From Glandiceps talaboti (taxonomy: Eukaryota > Hemichordata > Enteropneusta > Spengelidae): DNA of 64,000 bases. Positions within the stretch are counted from its first letter, which is position 1; every line of letters begins with the position of its first letter. The notes under the pieces were generated by a model. The model was not told where the DNA came from. It saw only the letters and a program-made list of their open reading frames with translations, and ran no database searches. The stretch is from positions 19,942,297 through 20,006,296 of the forward strand of contig NC_135566.1 in assembly GCF_964340395.1 (NCBI RefSeq). The letters run 5' to 3'. The position numbers and the translations under genes are program-made. Positions 1 to 15,000 of this stretch are shown here, piece by piece.

Positions 1-135
1 CTGGATAATGAAACAGTGATGTAACCTTAACAATTTGTTCTTGATACACTTTCTCCAGAATAAAAGAAAGACTGAATATTACATTAACTACACTTAGACA
101 TGACACACAATATCTTCTGTTACAGCATGTACTGT

Positions 136-212
136 TGTCTGTATCTGTATCTGTATATCTGTACCTGTATCTGTATCTGTATCTGTATCTGTATCTGTAT
201 CTGTATCTGTAT
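136..212. repeat. TGTATC hexanucleotide microsatellite
   Basis: About twelve near-perfect copies of TGTATC in a row. Confidence 0.95.
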
Positions 213-254
213 AAATACATCAAATGACCAGATAACTGATATGTGATCGACGGA

Positions 255-655
255 AAGAGAGAATTAAGGCACCTAGTCGTGCTGGATGGATGCCTTAAAG
301 ACATCAATAGTTCCACCTTTAACTACGCTATCTTCAAGCTTGTTCCAGTCTATGTCTATTATTGTTCATGGGAAGAATGAGTTTTTGGAGATGTCTGTAT
401 TACAGTTTGGTATCTGGTAGCAACGAGAACTGTTTGTAGCCCTCAATTGCCTTGGTTTTATTGATCTTTTTGGTCTTTCTGGTATAAGGTAGGTGTCTGC
501 ATGAATACCCGGTAACAGGCCATCAGCAGTCTTGTATAGTCGTATTCATGTTGAGGTTTGATGTTGTGTTGTTGGAGCATTTTATGGATACTTCCAGGTT
601 CTCTGCTTTTGTAGTTGGTGGTTAATAGATGAATCTTGTCGCTAGTCATTGAATG
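255..655 (-). pseudogene. LINE reverse-transcriptase C-terminal fragment
   Basis: Read on the minus strand, this stretch encodes YKTADGLLPGIHADTYLIPE...PRQLRATNSSRC...NSFFP, then WNKLEDSVVKGGTIDVFKAS. That is the typical 3' end of a non-LTR retrotransposon reverse-transcriptase ORF (hydrophobic YK...LL, NSFFP..I.DWN.LP, T.F.A). The frame changes near 545 and a TGA follows NSFFP, so it is dead. No endonuclease or catalytic YxDD part is present. Confidence 0.75.
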
Positions 656-1319
656 TGTTCTGCTGATTTGTTAATACTATGTTGGCAAGTGAAAACTAAC
701 TCCAGTGTTTGCAAACCCTTAGGCTAATAGTATCAAGTTATGATGAGACGGTCACATTTTGAAATTTTCAAGATAAAATGCCAGTTATTCAATTCATTTT
801 TCATGAAAAAGATAAGGTGATAAAATCAGTAATAATCCAATGTGCATGCAAGGCATACAATGTTACTGAACAGTAATAAGCTTCAACAGATGATTCTCCA
901 TGAGATCTGATAACCTACAGTAGACATCTCTAAATCTGGGTTAACCTTTGACCTTTCCTAGCATTCATAGTACCAGGCACATTTATAGAACACTGGTAAC
1001 ATTATTTTTTCTTTTCATAGCATACCATAATTTATTGTTTTGGTTTTTGATACTCATAATAACACTGTACTGTACTTGTTGATAGTATTTACATTGTAGT
1101 ATGCTATGCTATGCTACCGTATGCTATGGAGTTTCATTTAAAACCAACCTTGTTTGTTGGGTAACTTGTCTCTACAGCTTGTTTTCTACAAAGTACGACA
1201 CTGTGACATATTCAGAGATAGCCATTTTCTCTTTATTCTTTCACAAAATTTCCATCTACTTGCAAACAGCATATCAGATCAGATGTACATTGGTAGTATC
1301 CTATCATACTCTGTGCTAC

Positions 1320-1512
1320 ACCAAATCTTGTACCCCTACCCCCACCTAACCTCCAAATCTTGTACCCTACCCCCACCCCACCTCCAAATCTTGTACCCCT
1401 ACCCCCACCTAACCTCCAAATCTTGTACCCTACCCCCACCCCACCTCCAAATCTTGTACCCCTACCCCCACCTAACCTCCAAATCTTGTACCCTACCCAC
1501 ACCCCACCTCCA
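1320..1512. repeat. C-rich minisatellite, 63-bp dimer of 32+31-bp units
   Basis: Three copies of a two-unit repeat based on CTCCAAATCTTGTACCC, with alternating tails CCCACCTAAC and CCCACCCCAC. The alternation shows amplification as a dimer. Confidence 0.93.
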
Positions 1513-1870
1513 AAATTACAAAAATGTTGATGATGTACATCACCAATGAGACAACAGGATTTGACTGAACACAAGTTGGTTGAAATAACTGCCTAAGCTT
1601 GACCACTCTCTCTGCATGGAACAAGAGTTTCCTAGGCCTTAGACAGAGAAAAACTATTTGTATTTGTTCTGATCTGAAACTGAAAGTTTAAATCTGCCTT
1701 GGACCTGCTGAACAAATCTATGATCATTATCAATAAAGTTGGTCCAGGAATAACTCTTAGAGTAAACTTGTAAGAAGTCACATGTACACATTCTTACAAT
1801 ATTTGTTGATGTGTGAATTGAATTCTATCAAATCAGGCATTGAATCTGATCAAGGGATACTCATACTTAC

Positions 1871-1969
1871 TTGGAAAGTGCATCATTGTCCATGACTAGC
1901 GAGATTTCACCGTCAACCACAGAGTAGGAAAAGAACCTATCATGTCCATCCTGGAGAGGAGATAGCAAA
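1871..1969 (-). CDS. CASTOR: CASTOR exon 6 (last exon visible)
   Basis: Encodes [20 protein letters not shown] then [13 protein letters not shown], matching the human FFAFSLIEGYISIVMD segment. A more obvious acceptor (CTCCAG, 18 bases downstream) would break the frame with the exon 5 donor. The acceptor after CTGTGTTTAG keeps it, so it was chosen. The donor is GTAAGT. Confidence 0.88.
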
Positions 1970-3036
1970 CTAAACACAGAATCAGAGTATATGTTAATAT
2001 TCTACACTTGAAGGATATACCCATATCACCTACCCTTATCATTAACACTCTCACTCAACCCGTGGCAGCAGCACACACTGATGACAGACCAATAGATGAC
2101 AGACCAACTTTGTCCTGACTGTTTGGTCCTTTCAAATACAATGACAACAAACAAAGTATTTGTTGTTGAATCACACACTGTCATCATTCAGTGCAGTTTA
2201 CCAATTGAAAGCAAGTAGGTGAAGAAAACCCATCAACATCATATTTTGACCCTTATGGGTGATAACATAACATATATATGAAGATTGTCAAGTATGTTGA
2301 CATTTGACCTTTGAATAGCTAGATCCATTCAATCTTTCAAACCTCTTTTGGAAGTGATTTTTAAAAATGAACCTCATATGAATCTCAGGAGATGTGCTTA
2401 AACACTAATAGACTAAGCATCAATTCAAATGTGTCATAATTTGTACAAGATGTAAATGTACCCGGCCATCAAATATTGTAATATTGTCATTATCATAGCG
2501 TTACAGTCAAAACAGAATACAAGTACATGTATATCAAAGATGTATATCTCAACTGAAGCATGGCTGGGGTCAGAGGTCAAGAGGCAAACAGCTTGTATTG
2601 TGTATTCATAAAGTTATGCACATTTTTTAATATGATACAACACTGTCATCATTTAAGATATGAGTATATCACTAATATCATAATATAATAATGTGACTTT
2701 GACATTGAGGATTCCAGTTTGAGAATTTATTATTTGATAGATAGGTTAACCATAGACAGAGGAGAAGTGTCTATGGGTTTATAGTCAACAATGTACTGTA
2801 CTTTTAGCTTCTGTAACGACCCCTGTTCTAATCTTATGCATTTGGAGTCTTGTAGGTTCACTTGTGATTTTAAACATTAGGTTCACAAGTTTGGAAGGGG
2901 GAGGGGGGGGGGGGGGGGGGGGAGGTATGGTCTTGTAGGTTCACAAGCATGGGAGGGGGTTGTAGATACATAAGCTGGGGGATGTAGTCTTGCAGGTACA
3001 CATGCTGGGGGGTGTAGTTTTGTATAGGTTCACAAG

Positions 3037-3073
<37 letters not shown>

Positions 3074-6000
3074 AGCAACATTGTACATTATCCATTGTAT
3101 GAAATATACGATACAGTTCCATGTTTGAATACACACAATACATTGTAATTTTGCTAAGTCCATCTCTGACACCTACTTTGTAATATTAGCTTTGACTATG
3201 GCATAAATGACTTTATATGAACACTGACCTGTCAGCATAGAACATAATTTCAAGCAGTGCACACGATACATTAGGCAGTGTTTCTGGGTGTAGACTTCTG
3301 ATAGAGAATCTATTCAGTGGTACAATGAACGGATGAACAATGGGTCTAGGAGTACCTGGAACAAATACAAATACATTCAATGTTATTATAATAATAGTGA
3401 CTAAGTGTTTTCTAAATCAGATATTTATATTTCACTATATGCAAATGAAATGATAACACAAGACACCCACTGTTATATTATGTTATGTTATGTTATGTTA
3501 TGTTATGCTATGTTATGTTATCACTTTTTTCTATATGTATGTGCTGGGTGACAAGCTGTTGAAATGCACTGAGTGAAAAACGAAAATGATGTATTTATAG
3601 ATCAGAACTTATTACGTATGGTGTAAGTATGACAGACATAGCCATGTAGCAGATTTTGTGGCGCTTACACTGTTGATGGCCTAAATTTAGGTGTATACGA
3701 GTGGTACTGGCAGACTGACCAGTTGTCAAATCTCTCAGACTATTATTATAAGAATTAACATTGTAACAGCTGTGATATTATGAAAACTAACACTTGTCCA
3801 ATATAGAAATCACACCAGTGGATCAAAACGTTATTCCAATGGTACATATACCAGGAACATTTTTATATGGACTAAGGGGTAACATCAAAAGTTCAGTATA
3901 ATATATCTAACTTAATTGCTTAAGTTAGGTCCCAGACCCCCCCCCCCCCCCCCCCCATCTAACTTAACTGACCTAAAATTGAAAATCGTTTCAGACTTAT
4001 ACTGTATACTTCCACTTTCAAACAACGTACCAATATACTACTGAATTATAAATAAAAACAGAAAACCATTTTAACCGTGTACCGCTGATAAATCGGACAG
4101 AGTGTACGTAGTGTTATAGGTCAAATCAGCGTAAGGTGTCCCTATATTTTGCTAATGCTGTATACCAAATATTATTACATATATTGTATGTACCAGTGAT
4201 TACCTGTATTAATATACACACACTATATGTACTTGCATTGCAGTGCAATAACATTAAACATTACCAATGTTTCTGTTAGCAAGCTTCAATCATTACTCTA
4301 CATAAATCTATCTTCACAGACTTCTCAACATGAAACCTCAACTTTATGGGAATGATTTTAAGAACTTGATTTTCAGGAAAATTGGTCCCCGAGACACAGA
4401 ATGACATGCCAAGTTGTAACAAACTCCAATTGGTCCCCGAGACACAGAATGACATGCCAAGTTGTAACAAACTCCAATTGGTCCCCGAGACACAGAATGA
4501 CATGCCAAGTTGTAACAAACTCCAATTGGTCCCCGAGACACAGAATGACATGCCAAGTTGTAACAAACTCCAATTGGTCCCTGAGACACAGAATGACATG
4601 CCAAGTTGTAACAAACTCCAATTGGTCCCTGAGATTCATTCTGACATTGACAAGTTGTAACAAACTCCAATAGCAAAGATTATGTCAACTAATTGCATCA
4701 CTGGGTTGTACATAACTTGTAGAGAAAAGTTTTACTGAGATGGCTACAACCAATCACATGTGTCGTAAGTGATAAACCTACAACAATCAAAGGTGTCGTA
4801 AGTGACAAACTCAGATTGGGATCACATGTGTTATACTAACCCGGATCTTGCAGCTTGTCTTCATCGACAGGGTGGCTTGACGGAACTGGCAAGGTTTCAC
4901 CATCTTTTTCCTGGAAGACTTTAAAATTTGCCGACAGACACTCAATTGCTATTTCTAACTCATCTTCTTTGATCTGTCAGAACAAAACAAAGACAAGGCT
5001 TTGATAAATAACAAGAAATTGACTGGAGGAGGAGGAGGAGGGGGGAGGAATGAATGAAGAGAAGGGAAGGGGATTGAGTCAAGAGACGGTAGTGAATTAA
5101 GAAACATTTAACACTATAACAGCTTGCTTTCCTGTGTGGGTGAAAAGAGGAAATTTTGAGAAACACAAGATAAATACCATTACCACCACTTAAATAGAAT
5201 AAATTTTGAATTCTTTCTCCTTTTTATTACAAAGGACACTTAAAGTTTGCAGGTTTTATTAAATATAAGATTTTGTATAAATTACTTGAATGAATAATAT
5301 ATATCATTTTACAAAATTGAGGCACAATTGAAATCAATTTTTATTTATAAGTGATAGATCTAGTGATCTTTTCCCTGATTAACATACATGTACATGCATT
5401 AATGGTTTCATTAAATTCTTTAACAAGTGTGTGAATGGCAGACATTAATTCTTTTCTTCAGTTATTACTGTAATAGGTCTTTTTATGGATTTGTAAAATT
5501 GTGAAGATTTGATGATAAAGTGATACAAGCTGAGTTGTTAAAACTTTTTACTGAAGTGAAAATACTTTTATAATAAAACACTGACTATTAGTAAACTATA
5601 CTTAGTCAAGTACAATGTATAATATTAAAATGTTGATGTATGTATTCTGTGGCTCTACAATTGTCTTCTGCCATTGATAAAACCATACATTGCATAGGAG
5701 GGATTTCCTCTACAATTGTCTTCTGCCATTGATAAAACCATACATTGCATAGGAGGGATTTCCTCTACAATTGTCTTCTGCCATTGATAAAACCATACAT
5801 TGCATAGGAGGGATTTCCTCTACAATTGTCTTCTGCCATTGATAAAACCATACATTGCATAGGAGGGATTTCCTCTACAATTGTCTTCTGCCATTGATAA
5901 AACCATACATTGCATAGGAAGGATTTCCTCTACAATTGTCTTCTGCCATTGATAAAACCATACATTGCATAGGAGAGATTTCCTCTACAATTGTCTTCTG

Positions 6001-9000
6001 CCATTGATAAAACCATACATTGCATAGGAAGGATTTCCTCTACAATTGTCTTCTGCCATTGATAAAACCATACATTGCATAGGAGGGATTTCCTCTACAA
6101 TTGTCTTCTGCCATTGATAAAACCATACATTGCATAGGAAGGATTTCCTCTACAATTGTCTTCTGCCATTAATAAAACCATACATTGCATAGGAGGGATT
6201 TCCTCTACAATTGTCTTCTGCCATTGATAAAACCATACATTGCATAGGAAGGATTTCCTCTACAATTGTCTTCTGCCATTGATAAAACCATACATTGCAT
6301 AGGAGGGATTTCCTCTACATTTGTCTTCTGCCATTGATAAAACCATACATTGCATAGGAGGGATTTCCTCTACAATTGTCTTCTGCCATTGATAAAACCA
6401 TACATTGCATAGGAGGGATTTCCTCTACAATTGTCTTCTGCCATTGATAAAACCATACATTGCATAGGAGGGATTTCCTCTACATTTGTAAACACATACA
6501 ATAAATTATTTCATTGGAAGTCATATCTTTATGCCAAGTTTGAATTCAGTCAATTGCATGTGATGCGTTAAGTAGAGAACTGCGAATAGCTTCTTATGTA
6601 TAGTGTGGGGGCATATGGTAGATTTTTGGGTTTCATGTGAAATTCATGTTAATTTTTGCCAACATATATCATTGTGTTCCCCATCATCTGAGCAATTAAA
6701 AAATATATGTTGGCAATTTTTATTTCAATATTAAGGGTAATTTTTGCAGCAATATCATAAATGATGTAAAATCATGTTTTTTCTGTATATTGACGGCAAA
6801 TTGCTTTATATCTGTATAAATGTACTTATGGGCATCCTGTAGACGATAAACTTGTAGACTGTTGTATAATTTTGCATTTTAATCACAATATTATAAATTC
6901 TGGCTTATTTATTTGCATATCATTTGCATATTATGTATGATGCTTCAGGTTTCTTTGATTTCCTGTATTGTTTGATGTTACTGATTGCTATTCTTTCAAA
7001 AATGTATGCCAACCATGAATTATTTCAGTTACTATGAATACTCTGGTTGGTTTAGGGAGCCTTCAGTATTTACAGGGGGCGGAGGAAATCACACATGGTC
7101 TGCTAAGAAAAACATGACCCTCCCCCCCCCCCCCCATTCTCCATTCGTAAAAAGTGACCCTCCCCTTTGTCCCATTTTGTAAAACATGACCCTCCCCATG
7201 ACAACTGCATATACTGAACATTAATCAATATTCCCATTAATGGTAGTATATGTACAAATATACAGTGTCAAAATGATTTAATGTGTATGTATAATATAAT
7301 TTATATGTATACATACACATTAAATCATTTTGACGCTGTATATTTGTACATATACTACCATTGCAGGAGTTAACGCCTGTGATCAGAACGAAAAAAAGTC
7401 TACTTCTTATCACTATCAAACTGACAAGTATTGGTACAAAAACAACACCGGGCGCACCCCTCTGTTGTAGGTTCATGCACATACATGTACTTGTCTGTGG
7501 TTCACACGACTCTTTTATCGGTTTGTCTGTGCCTGTGAACGTTTGTCATGTTGTAACATAACATTTGAGTGTAAGCTTATATAATGCAACGTAATAGTCT
7601 GTCTGGTCCTAAAAATAAACTTACAGTGTATAGATTATATGTTGAGTTGTGGGCGAAAAATCGCCAACACACATGACAATACAACAAAACATATACTAGT
7701 ACACGACATTCAAATCTGCATTGAATACTTACAACAGATGTGATCGTGGAGTTTGTAGTTTAGCAACTCCGCTTGTGTACGGTCCTTTTCGAAATCTCTT
7801 GAACTGATTTTGAAATCTAAACGACAGAAGTCGCTTGTTATCAAGTGTACATACACACATTAAAAATATTCCTTTTCAGATCTGGCATCTGGTTTTAATA
7901 CGTATCTACACATGTAGTATTGAATCCTGGACAGGTACATTCTACACAGGATATAGAGTCCAAGTTTAGGTCTACACAAAATTTTGAAATTTTACCCCTC
8001 AATATTAGCATACAAGTTACATAAATTGGACCTCCTGCAAATATTAGATAGAAAAGAAACATCACTCAGTAAAACACCTTTAGAAACCTTCAGAATGTTT
8101 CACCCCCACTTTTGACCAATTGAGATACTTTCTATACTATTGATCAAAAATATGTTTATATCAGATGTAAACTGAATGCCTTCAATAAAGGCAAAACTTT
8201 AGATTGCTGTTCCTTCACGCCTTGTCGAAAGAAAAATTCTGCGCTACCGAACATGATATTGCATATCCATTAGTTACTACATCAATAAATAAAACGTAGC
8301 TTTGGAACTTATTGTTCATATCCTCTTCTGTAAAAGTTTGGTGTATTTTTAACCCGCTGTAACTTTCACTAGAGTCCACCATTTTAGTTAACAATATAAG
8401 AAAAGTCATATTTGACCATGTCTTTCCACCGGGGTAAATCTTTAGCAGAAGATGTGTAAATGTGGTGAGTATGAGACGAAGTGACACCTTTGACTTAATT
8501 TACCCCCGGTGATCTCTCCCCTGGGGGCTGTAAACAGTCAAAAGTGTCACTTTGTCTCATACTACCCCTTGACAGAGATGGTAGTTAGGTGGGTCACAGG
8601 TATGGTAAAGGTTGGGTAAAGGTGGGTAAATTTGACTTTTCGTATAGTAAACCTCAACTGAATCTCTTCTTTCGTGCCAGTAAAATCAATTTAATACTAG
8701 ACAATAATTTTGAAAAAAAAATAATCAGGTCTACAACTCAAGTAGTTGTTTTGTCAACTATTTTTGTCCTTGTTACGACGTCTACTCAAATAAAACCTAC
8801 CTAAGAGTACCCATTCATTCTCATTCAGGCTAATAGCCTACCATCCACAGACACTACCACGATCTAGGTTAGTGTAATATGTTCACCTTATGCTTATGAG
8901 ATTCACCAAGTTTTATTACAAAAGGGCGATGGATATATTCACTTGTTTCAAAGATGGTAGACTGTAATTTGCTAGTTAAATTTCAGTAATTGTACGTGTA

Positions 9001-12000
9001 TTTACTGTATTAATGGCTTACATGCATTTCACACGAAAACCCATATGCCCCTGCACTAGTATGTAGTAAAAATAATAATTATGCCGCAAAACGTACAAAC
9101 TCAGTTTGTGCCCCTTTGTATACAGTATATGTAAATCTGAAAAAATAATAGACAAGCTGTGAGACTTTCCCTTAAATGCCGCTGAAGACAGATGAAAATT
9201 GCACTCTAAACAATAGTTTTCATTCACCTGTTGAGGGCGCATGTTTGTCAAAGAAAATTGTCATCAATTTTGGCATTACAGGTCAATGTAATGAGAAGGC
9301 GAGATTTTGAACAAATATTTCAGGAAAATGCAATTTTTTAAAAATCTAAGCTTACGTAGATCTGAGTAATAATAGCCAATACTATCCTTTTCCTATGTCT
9401 GGTTATTTGACTTGAAAAGTTACAAATAAATCTAAAACAAAATTTAGTATTCTTGTCTCATCTTTGGAAGACAAAACAGGATTGAAAGTAATCATTAGAT
9501 GTTATTTTGGGACAAGACTGCAGACTGATAAATGATCCAGTGATAGCATCACAATTAAAAGATATTTGACTGTGATTACACAAGGCTTTCAACCAGCTGT
9601 GTATTATTGATGTCTACTGCTTGTCTGTCTTTCTGTTTTATAACTCTAAGTCTACAGATGTGACTTTTAGCCAGTTTCTTGTTTATTACAGATTTTGGAC
9701 TGCACTCCCTCCCCCTCTCATTGAAACCCTTTCACTTGAATGAACATCTTTCAAAACAGGCTTAATGAACACTACCCTTTGATTGATCCCCCCCCCCCCC
9801 CCCCCATTGGCATGATACTTCTAAGGAAGCTATGCCAATTGCTTATCCACTGAGATTCAATTTTTTATGGTTAAAGTAGAATGTGCCTAAGAAATCAAAG
9901 TTCTTATTCACAATATATCCAACTTTGCCATTTGAAAGCTTGTTCCTGGTTCCTTTGAAATAATAAATTGTGTTTTCACAGTTCACTGTCTTGTTTTCAA
10001 GGAAATCAACAATCTCTTATTTTGCCATACAGTTATCACAGTATTCGGCAGCCATATTGGATTCTAAAATGACTAAATTTTGATATCATTTGACCTCTAT
10101 ATCAAAACTTTGAATGGATAACCAGAGAAGTTTTCATTAATTTTAACGGTATGGGTTTGTGTTTAATTTGAACAAAATAACAGCAAAACTCAAAGTAAAT
10201 AGTGCTTATTTTCTACACATAAACACAGACAAGTAAGACATAGTCGTAATATTTCCGATGTTTACATGACGGTTCATGCAGCTTGTGTGTGTATTTTGAC
10301 AAGGTGATGAAAATTACATCTATTGTCTATTGCTGTGATTGTTGTACATGTACTTTAGCAAGGGAGTATTTAAAGCAGGCATGAGTTTGAGATAGTCAAT
10401 ACAAATCCCATGCAATGTATAAACTGTTGGTATGTTCAAATATCTCACGATATTCGTCTGTTGAACGGCATCCAATCCATGTCTTTTTGGGAAATCATAA
10501 CCATTTTGTTGATAAGGGATTAGTCTTTATTTGTTTACAACAATGTGGAAACTGGAGGGAGTAATTTTTACTCAAGACTACTGTTCGGACAATGAGAGAA
10601 GTTCCGTTGTGAATCTGTTTCTTTTACTTGTCTGTGACATATGGTGTACTTACCATAAGCTAGATAGTGAATGTTTACAGAAAGGATAGAAGTATGGCGG
10701 AGAAATTAACATCTTGTGAGAGTACTCTTAGAGAGTTAGCTATACATTTATATAACGTTATCGTTTATTGAACATTGAAGTAGTTGAAAACATGAATAAA
10801 TCTTTTTTATTATTCCTCCTGTCCCCTGTGGTACCCAGTATAAAAAGGTACATACATTTACAAAAAGTCACTTATTTCATGTCTTTTCTTAATTTGCGTT
10901 AACTTTGTGATTTCTAAATCAATTTCTCAACTGAAACTTTCTCAAGTCTTTTAGATAAAATAGGCTATAAATATTGAGTGTGTGTGTACACATATTCTTG
11001 AATAAGTGTGTGCAACTTCTAAGATGATCTCTGCTCTTAAAAACTATCTAAGTGGATATTATGTGATGTCAAATGTATGTACCCATGCTGTTTGAGGCCA
11101 TGAATACAAAATATCTTGAAGCTGCACTGGCTGCAAGCGAACACTTTTTTGAAAATGTTTTATTACAAATTAGATACAATGACTTAGTCATAATACCGGT
11201 ACATGTATTTTACACCCTGAACAGTACTGAATCACCTATATGGCTGAACATATTTTTTTTGAAGCTGTATACATTATACATCAAATCAATACTAAGAGTA
11301 AGATTTCTGGGTCCCCATCCAAAATTTAGCACCCTCAATGACAATCAAACTTTAAACCTGTTTCTATACTGCTTAAGTTATGGATAAATATCAACCACTA
11401 ATTAACATGTACAATGTCTAATTATTGGTATTCTAATAATTTTCAGTAAATATATTGTGGTTGTCTGGTCAAAGAACGATACTACTGTACTATAACTATT
11501 ATTGGGTAAATCTGACAAATATTATGCATATTATGTATGTAAGATTGTGTGCAACACAAGTGTGAGACTTTGTGTAAATGTGACTTGTATATAATGGATT
11601 CCTACTTCAGTATAATTAAAGTGGCTAGATCTCCGACAAAAGACAAATTGTACCTGCCATTAGAAATGGGCATGCCATATCATCCATCAACTCTGTTGTC
11701 ACATATTCTTCACGTCCCTAGATATTGAAATGTCAAGAAACTTGATTGATCTTCAGGTGTCTGTATTTTAACCAAGTCACAAAAGTAAGCAATGGATTGT
11801 TTTGATGCAAATATCATTTCAATAGGACTATTACTAATGGTACAAGACTATCTCTAACGGCTAATTCACTTGCTTTGTCATTTTACCTTTGCACTCAGTG
11901 GACCAATGTCATCCACTTTTGGTCACATGTAGACTAACAACTCACTGTGCCAGATATGGTGTAAATAGCGACAATTCCACAACTTGAAGTTTGTGTGTAC

Positions 12001-15000
12001 GTGTAAGAGTGTGATTGCTGGTAGTAGTACATGTACACCATACATACTGATACATAATGCATGTAAATTAAATTACTGGTGTTGTAAAGCTTATATTTTA
12101 TCAAATGCTTCTGTGCTAACCGAATACAAAAACAGTTAACTTCAACTAGTTTTGCACCCGAGTTGGCTTTTTCAAGGAAACTATAGATTATAAAAATTCA
12201 CAATTTTGACCTATGATATACTTTTACATTTTCAAAGAATTTCAATTTGTTTCATTCAATAAATTTAATCTTCATAAAGTTTTAATGTGTGTAAATTCAT
12301 TCTTGAAATTTCAGAAAATATGGTAGATCACATTTTCTTCTGTACTGGCTTTTGTGGAGTATTTGGGAAGCAAAAATTGCAATCCAAGTGTCTTGCATGA
12401 ATGTTATTGTATATTAGTGAAGCCATAAGGATTACATATAGGATCATTCTTTTGTTCTGGACCAACTTTTTCAACAGCTCTGTCAGAAAACTGTTTTTCA
12501 TATCTAGTCTTAATCCTAATCTGAACTGAGCTTTTAAATCAATGAATTAATCTCCTTTAATTCACATGTCTCCACACAATAATTATAAATGTCATCCTAC
12601 AATCTCTAACTCACATTCTTCATTGAATAGTTTAGTAATGTTTCAACCCCAGTTCATCACATCAGTGTTATCATACTACATGTATTAAAGGCTTGTATGG
12701 GATCATTCTTTTGTTGTGGACCAACTCTTTCTATAAGCTCTGACAATTTGTTTTCACATCTATAATAGATTTTATATCCTAATCCAAAGTGGGCCATTAC
12801 AGAATCTTCACACAAACTGATCTAAAGATAACATGATTAATAACTAATTCTAGTTGTGGATCATCTACACGCTATGATGTTACATCATCAAATTTACATG
12901 GAAGCCATTGTAACCTTGGAGATCAATTATGCAGTCATTAGTCAAGATAATTAATAACCAACATTAAGTTGATACAGAATCAGAAAAATCCAGCAACAAT
13001 TAGAACACACTGAAACTTGCCCACCCGACCCCTTCCTCATTATTGAATATCATTTTTTCTGTGTTAATCTTTCATATATACAGACACCATTTCAGTGCAT
13101 TCACACTGTTCTCCCAATGGAACCTGTTGCAAGATTACATACACAGAAAAAAAGAAAAAAAAAGGGGGATAAACCAGGACAAAAAGTTACTGAGGCACAG
13201 TGTACCAGTACTTTACAAAAGATATCTACTTACATTACCAGACTACATACTTAAGATGTCTTTTAAATATCGATGAGTTTGGAGCTGATCTTATGGATAG
13301 GGGTAGATTGTTCCGTAGAACAACACCACTATAGTGAAATGCCCGTTTCCCATATTCAGTTTTAACTGTAGGGATGTAAATGTTACCTTTACTGGCCTGT
13401 CTTTTGTTATGATGATGAATTTGGTTGGAAAGACTGACCATTTCAGTGAGGTAATTACATGTCCCTATTACCAGTTACGGATTTGTAGATTGGTGAAATA
13501 ATTCTCGCTACCTGCAATACAATTCTACACATCACTGTGGAGTCAAATGGAACGAAGTCGCGCGACAACGCGTTCTAATGTCGACAACTACACTTCCGGT
13601 CGGCTATGCTAATACACAGGAATGTTTCTTTCCCATTTTCAGTTGTAGACATCTCTTGTAATTTTGCTCTGGAAAGATACGGTACATATTTAAATTTCCC
13701 ACCTCCATAATTATATGAGCTTAAAACTTGCATTTATCTTATTTATTACAAATTAAACTGTTTGGGAGAAACATTCACACATATTGACATAGGCGACCAG
13801 AAGTGTAGGTGTCGACAAATGCAAGTGCGGTCGCGAGACTGCGTGCCATTTGACTCCTTAGCGATGCATAGAATTGTATTGCAGATAGCGAGAATTGGCA
13901 AAAAATTATCATACCCCATGATAATCATCTAATGGTAAGTTAGATAACTTGACTTACCAGAATGAAATCTGTTTGGTAAGTAGACATACAGAAGACAGAC
14001 ACATGGTAATCAGCCAATGGTAAAATAACAGATTTGGCTATCTTGGTAAGCCCAGACACTTTGTTGGTTGCATAGGCTCCCACAGCAACATTCAACACAC
14101 GCCATTTGTTTGGTTGTACTTTCACCTTCTCATGTTTGGGTATTTCTGATGAAAACGAAAAGAAAGAACCATTGTCAGTTTTGATACTCATCTACCACTA
14201 CTCTGGTATGAAAATGATATGTCAATAAAATCTATCGATATAATACATTTCATTCAATTTCACAGAAAGCCTTCACATTCAAACAAACAACAGTAAAAAG
14301 TCACTGAAAACAAAGATACCCTTAGATACCATCATATGAGAAAAAACACTATACTAGACTCATTTCACGAAGTGTGAACAACAGGATTAATGCCATCAAG
14401 GTTTCTCATCAGCCCTCAAGGGACGAGTATTTTGTGCAGTCTATTACTTAGCTTCTTACCAATGTACATGTACACATCTCAAGTATTTTATGAGTATATA
14501 ATGGAATTCTAGTTAGTGTGAAAATAATGTAAAATGTCAGGGTTTAATCTAACTAGACAGATGACTACTGACACTGGTAGCGGTGAAATCAAGATCAAGT
14601 TATGACTGTCACGGCATAGCTTACAGCTGCACTAGACAGATGACTACTGACACTGGTAGTGGTGAAATCAAGATAAAGTTATGACTGTCACGGCATAGCT
14701 TACAGCTGCACTAGGTGCAACCCAGTTTTGTGTTCACACCAAAAAAAAACGTGCTCCTAATGCAATCACAATTTCACCCTGTTACTACTGTTACAGTAGT
14801 ACTTCTTGATACAATCAATGTCTTATTATTAGAGTTTTAACAATTTGTAGTGAATATATTGTTGATTGATTAAAATATAACACTCAATTACAGCTAGTAC
14901 AGCACAACTGGCTGGCACAACACTCAATTACAACTAGTGCAGCACAACTGGCTGGCACAACACTCAATTACAACTAGTGCAGCACAACTGGCTGGCACAA

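Larger units (their letters stand above)
1..1870. other. CASTOR intron 6 (window part)
   Basis: Starts downstream of the exon 6 donor on the minus strand and runs off the left edge. I looked for the missing ACT4 coding exons and saw none. It holds a TGTATC microsatellite, a LINE fragment and a C-rich minisatellite, described separately. Confidence 0.6.
4974..13957. other. CASTOR intron 3
   Basis: About 9 kb between exons 4 and 3. Besides the minisatellite, palindromes and LINE fragment listed, I see only AT-rich single-copy-like DNA and no coding exon. Confidence 0.8.

Noticed and set aside
3225-3230. Alternative exon 5 donor TCA|GTGTTC in CASTOR
   Set aside because: It would restore frame with the nearer exon 6 acceptor, but the donor is poor; the upstream acceptor at 1970 keeps frame with a consensus GTCAGT donor.
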